A stretch of 6,182 nt of DNA from an uncultured Eubacteriales bacterium (GTDB lineage Bacteria; Bacillota; Clostridia; Christensenellales; CAG-314): positions 1-6,182 of the forward strand of contig CARAIG010000020.1 of the NCBI GenBank assembly GCA_948938605.1. Reading direction: 5' to 3'. The notes under the pieces are model-generated. The model was not told the origin of the DNA, searched no databases, and was given only the letters and a program-made list of their open reading frames with translations. Made by a program: the position numbers and the translations under genes. Shown here piece by piece: positions 4,399 through 6,182 of this stretch; positions within the stretch are counted from its first letter, which is position 1; each line of letters begins with the position of its first letter.

Positions 4399-5559
4399 TT
4401 ATTCTCCTTTGCGTCCCTTAGTCAAAAATGACAACAGACCGCCTTTACTTTTATTTGTATTTACCGCCGCGAATATCAAGCCGTAACACGATGTATATTC
4501 GTTACGTTTCGTTTGAGCGTTAAAACTGTCATACATACGCACTTTTTTGCCCAAATGAGCCGCCAAACAATCCGAACCGCCCCTTAAATACGCAAGACCG
4601 CCGCCCGTTAATACTATCGGCGTATCTGCCGGTATGTCTTTGTCGCAAAAACGGAAACTCTTAATTACGTACTCGGCAATCTGCCCGATACGGGCGCGTA
4701 TAACTTCGTTTGTTTGGAAAGCGTCAATCATTTTGCCGTTCAAGGAGTAAGCATCGCCCGACTGTACTTCCAAATTTAAATTAACCTTTTCAAGCGCCGT
4801 CATTGCAAACTTAAAATCACAACCCAACACTTGACACAAGTCACTGGCAAAGTATCCGCTGCCAAGAGCAAACGTACGTTCAAACAACAAGCCGTTACCG
4901 CCGCACAACATAACATTAGTTGTAATGTGTCCGATATCTACTACTATGCAGTAATTATCGCCGAACATCGAATGCGAAATATAACTTGCTTGCGCCTCGC
5001 ATGTATTTATGTAATTAATTTTATTAATACCGTACTTACGCAATGCCGACGATACGGAATCGCGGAAGTAATTTTTCATATACGAAAAAGACACAATGCC
5101 CATAAGCCTTGTTGCAATAAAGCCTACGGGATTTACCATTTTAAGCGCGCCGTCTAATACAAAGTAAACAGGTTTACCCCCTAATGGCGAATAACCGCCT
5201 TCGCACTTGTAAATATCTGCCTTATCAATTATGTCCTGCACGTCTACATCGTCAATTTTCTTTTTAGAATGGAATGCAATCGTCGCTTCACTTGTAACTT
5301 CGGCACAAAAAGCACCGGGGACGCCGACAAAAATTTCTTTAATCTTTGCCTTCATTTTGTTTTCAACCTGACTTACGGCTTGTCCTATACAATCATAAAT
5401 AGTATCGGGTTCGTACCAAGCGTCGCTGTCAAATCCGTTGTAAGCAGACTGACCTACCGCACGAATAACAAATTCGCCTTTATCATTCACTTTGGTCGCA
5501 GCCATACAAGTAATTTTGCCCGAACCAAAGTCTAAAATTGTAATAAAATCATTTTTCAT
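4399..5559 (-). CDS. ftsA: Cell division protein FtsA (actin-like), with a variant phosphate-2 loop
   Basis: This 386-residue protein is an FtsA, the actin-family ATPase that anchors FtsZ filaments to the membrane and recruits later division proteins. Phosphate loop 1 is LDFGSGKI (9-16). The 1C-domain region (about 80-165) contains the expected NPVGFIATRL (143-152). Phosphate loop 2 is DIGHITTN (208-215), where most FtsA proteins have a DIGGGTTD-like sequence. The adenosine motif is VLTGGGLAYLRG (316-327). The C-terminus KGGLLSFLTKGRKGE (372-386) is the amphipathic membrane-targeting helix. At 386 residues it is shorter than the well-studied proteins (about 420-440). It starts 14 bases after ftsQ with GAGGAA as ribosome-binding site and is directly followed by ftsZ, which fixes its identity. 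Sequence divergence is clear, but the motifs are in order. Confidence 0.93.
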   Translation of the reverse strand: MKNDFITILDFGSGKITCMAATKVNDKGEFVIRAVGQSAYNGFDSDAWYEPDTIYDCIGQAVSQVENKMKAKIKEIFVGVPGAFCAEVTSEATIAFHSKKKIDDVDVQDIIDKADIYKCEGGYSPLGGKPVYFVLDGALKMVNPVGFIATRLMGIVSFSYMKNYFRDSVSSALRKYGINKINYINTCEAQASYISHSMFGDNYCIVVDIGHITTNVMLCGGNGLLFERTFALGSGYFASDLCQVLGCDFKFAMTALEKVNLNLEVQSGDAYSLNGKMIDAFQTNEVIRARIGQIAEYVIKSFRFCDKDIPADTPIVLTGGGLAYLRGGSDCLAAHLGKKVRMYDSFNAQTKRNEYTSCYGLIFAAVNTNKSKGGLLSFLTKGRKGE

Positions 5560-5573
5560 ACGTTCCTCGTAAA

Positions 5574-6182
5574 CTATTTGTTAGTATTAGGCGTAATTAT
5601 GTTGCCGTTTTTCTCTACCGTAATTACAATTCCTTTTTGTTGCAAATTCAATTTATCGTTATAGTATACGCTGTAAGCAGCCAACAAACGCTTAGTTAAA
5701 TCTTGCGATGGTTCAACCACCTTTATTTGCGCTTCGGCACGCGTATGAACGATAAAATTATTGTACTCATCAAATGTAAAAACGTTTTCTTCACCCAAAA
5801 CAACGGGTAAATCGCCCAATTCGATATTACAACGCCAACTTGCTATTATCGCTTCTAAAACTATACTCAAATGTTGATTACTTTTTTGCTCGACAAATTG
5901 CAGAGGTTTGCCAAGTTCGTTAACCGTTGTATCGCGGACATCGAATACCGACGAAATGTCTATACAGTTACCTTCGGCAGGTTGTTCTACAACATAACCG
6001 AACGAGTCAATATAAACCATATTGCCGCCTATGTCGATTTTTACTGCTGCTTGACGTTTAACAAAATGCACGTCGATAATATTAGGAAAGTTTTTTACAA
6101 CCGCAAAAGCATGCCATTGGGGAAATTTAGCGTTAAGTTCTTTAAGCAACCAATCCTTTGACATAAAAAACATACTTTTGCC
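5574..6182 (-). CDS. ftsQ: Cell division protein FtsQ/DivIB, C-terminal part (5' end beyond the right edge)
   Basis: The reading frame stays open to the window edge (codons GGC AAA AGT precede the first visible ATG at 6173), so this is a partial gene and that ATG is probably internal. About 202 residues are visible. They begin inside the POTRA domain: the GKSMFF stretch, a helix, then KNFPNIIDVHFVKRQAAVKI, the pattern of the POTRA end in FtsQ/DivIB (usually lPntl.I.v.Er.pva). Next comes the beta-domain opening NMVYIDSFGYVVEQ. The missing 5' part should encode the short cytoplasmic tail and single transmembrane helix. FtsQ/DivIB is a bitopic membrane protein that binds FtsB/DivIC and FtsL in the divisome. 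Similarity downstream is low, as is normal for this family, but its place immediately before ftsA and ftsZ supports the call. Confidence 0.88.
   Translation of the reverse strand, partial: GKSMFFMSKDWLLKELNAKFPQWHAFAVVKNFPNIIDVHFVKRQAAVKIDIGGNMVYIDSFGYVVEQPAEGNCIDISSVFDVRDTTVNELGKPLQFVEQKSNQHLSIVLEAIIASWRCNIELGDLPVVLGEENVFTFDEYNNFIVHTRAEAQIKVVEPSQDLTKRLLAAYSVYYNDKLNLQQKGIVITVEKNGNIITPNTNK

Noticed and set aside
4149..4421. Plus-strand frames antisense to ftsZ and ftsA
   Set aside because: They are shadows of strongly conserved genes on the minus strand; their hydrophobic and proline-rich look comes from complementing Gly- and Ala-rich codons.
6171..6173. ATG at 6173 as the true start of the ftsQ-like gene
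   Set aside because: The frame is open to the window edge and the protein would begin in the middle of the POTRA domain, without the transmembrane helix.

Overview
The window reads as a chromosomal stretch from an AT-rich Firmicute, most likely an uncultured member of the class Clostridia. The evidence is strong AGGAGG ribosome-binding sites, sigma-A-type promoters, a T-box leader, a YtxC-type protein placed just upstream of that leader, and a DivIB/FtsQ-FtsA-FtsZ cluster. Almost all genes lie on the minus strand, so transcription runs from right to left. The species cannot be named from the sequence alone.

Right part (6182 to about 3142): the end of a division operon. The 3' part of ftsQ/divIB enters from the right edge, followed 14 bases later by ftsA and then, 2 bases after the ftsA stop, by ftsZ. 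A long hairpin with a U-rich tail ends the operon. FtsQ/DivIB scaffolds the septal complex, FtsA is the actin-like membrane tether with a C-terminal amphipathic helix, and FtsZ is the tubulin-like ring GTPase. The FtsA has an unusual phosphate-2 loop. The sporulation genes spoIIGA-sigE, which follow ftsZ in many spore formers, are not here.

Middle part (about 3060 to 2300): an accessory-looking segment. It holds a 77-residue Ser/Thr/Lys-rich small protein with a strong ribosome-binding site and a distinctive acidic tail (minus strand), and a 12-cysteine, 80-residue protein on the plus strand. The cysteine-rich protein has an internally duplicated cysteine pattern and a promoter that would start the mRNA at the ATG itself. 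A strong hairpin between the two convergent genes can serve both strands. The 230 bases after the cysteine-rich gene may hold a decayed relative of it.

Left part (2300 to 1): acpP (acyl carrier protein) as a single-gene unit with its own promoter, palindromes and terminator; then an AlkD-like DNA alkylation repair gene with an extended -10 promoter; then ytxC; then a near-consensus promoter and a T-box riboswitch whose specifier reads ACC (Thr). The gene it controls lies beyond the left edge and is predicted to be thrS. The order ytxC-thrS is known from Bacillus and supports both calls. No IS elements, CRISPR arrays, tRNA or rRNA genes were seen.
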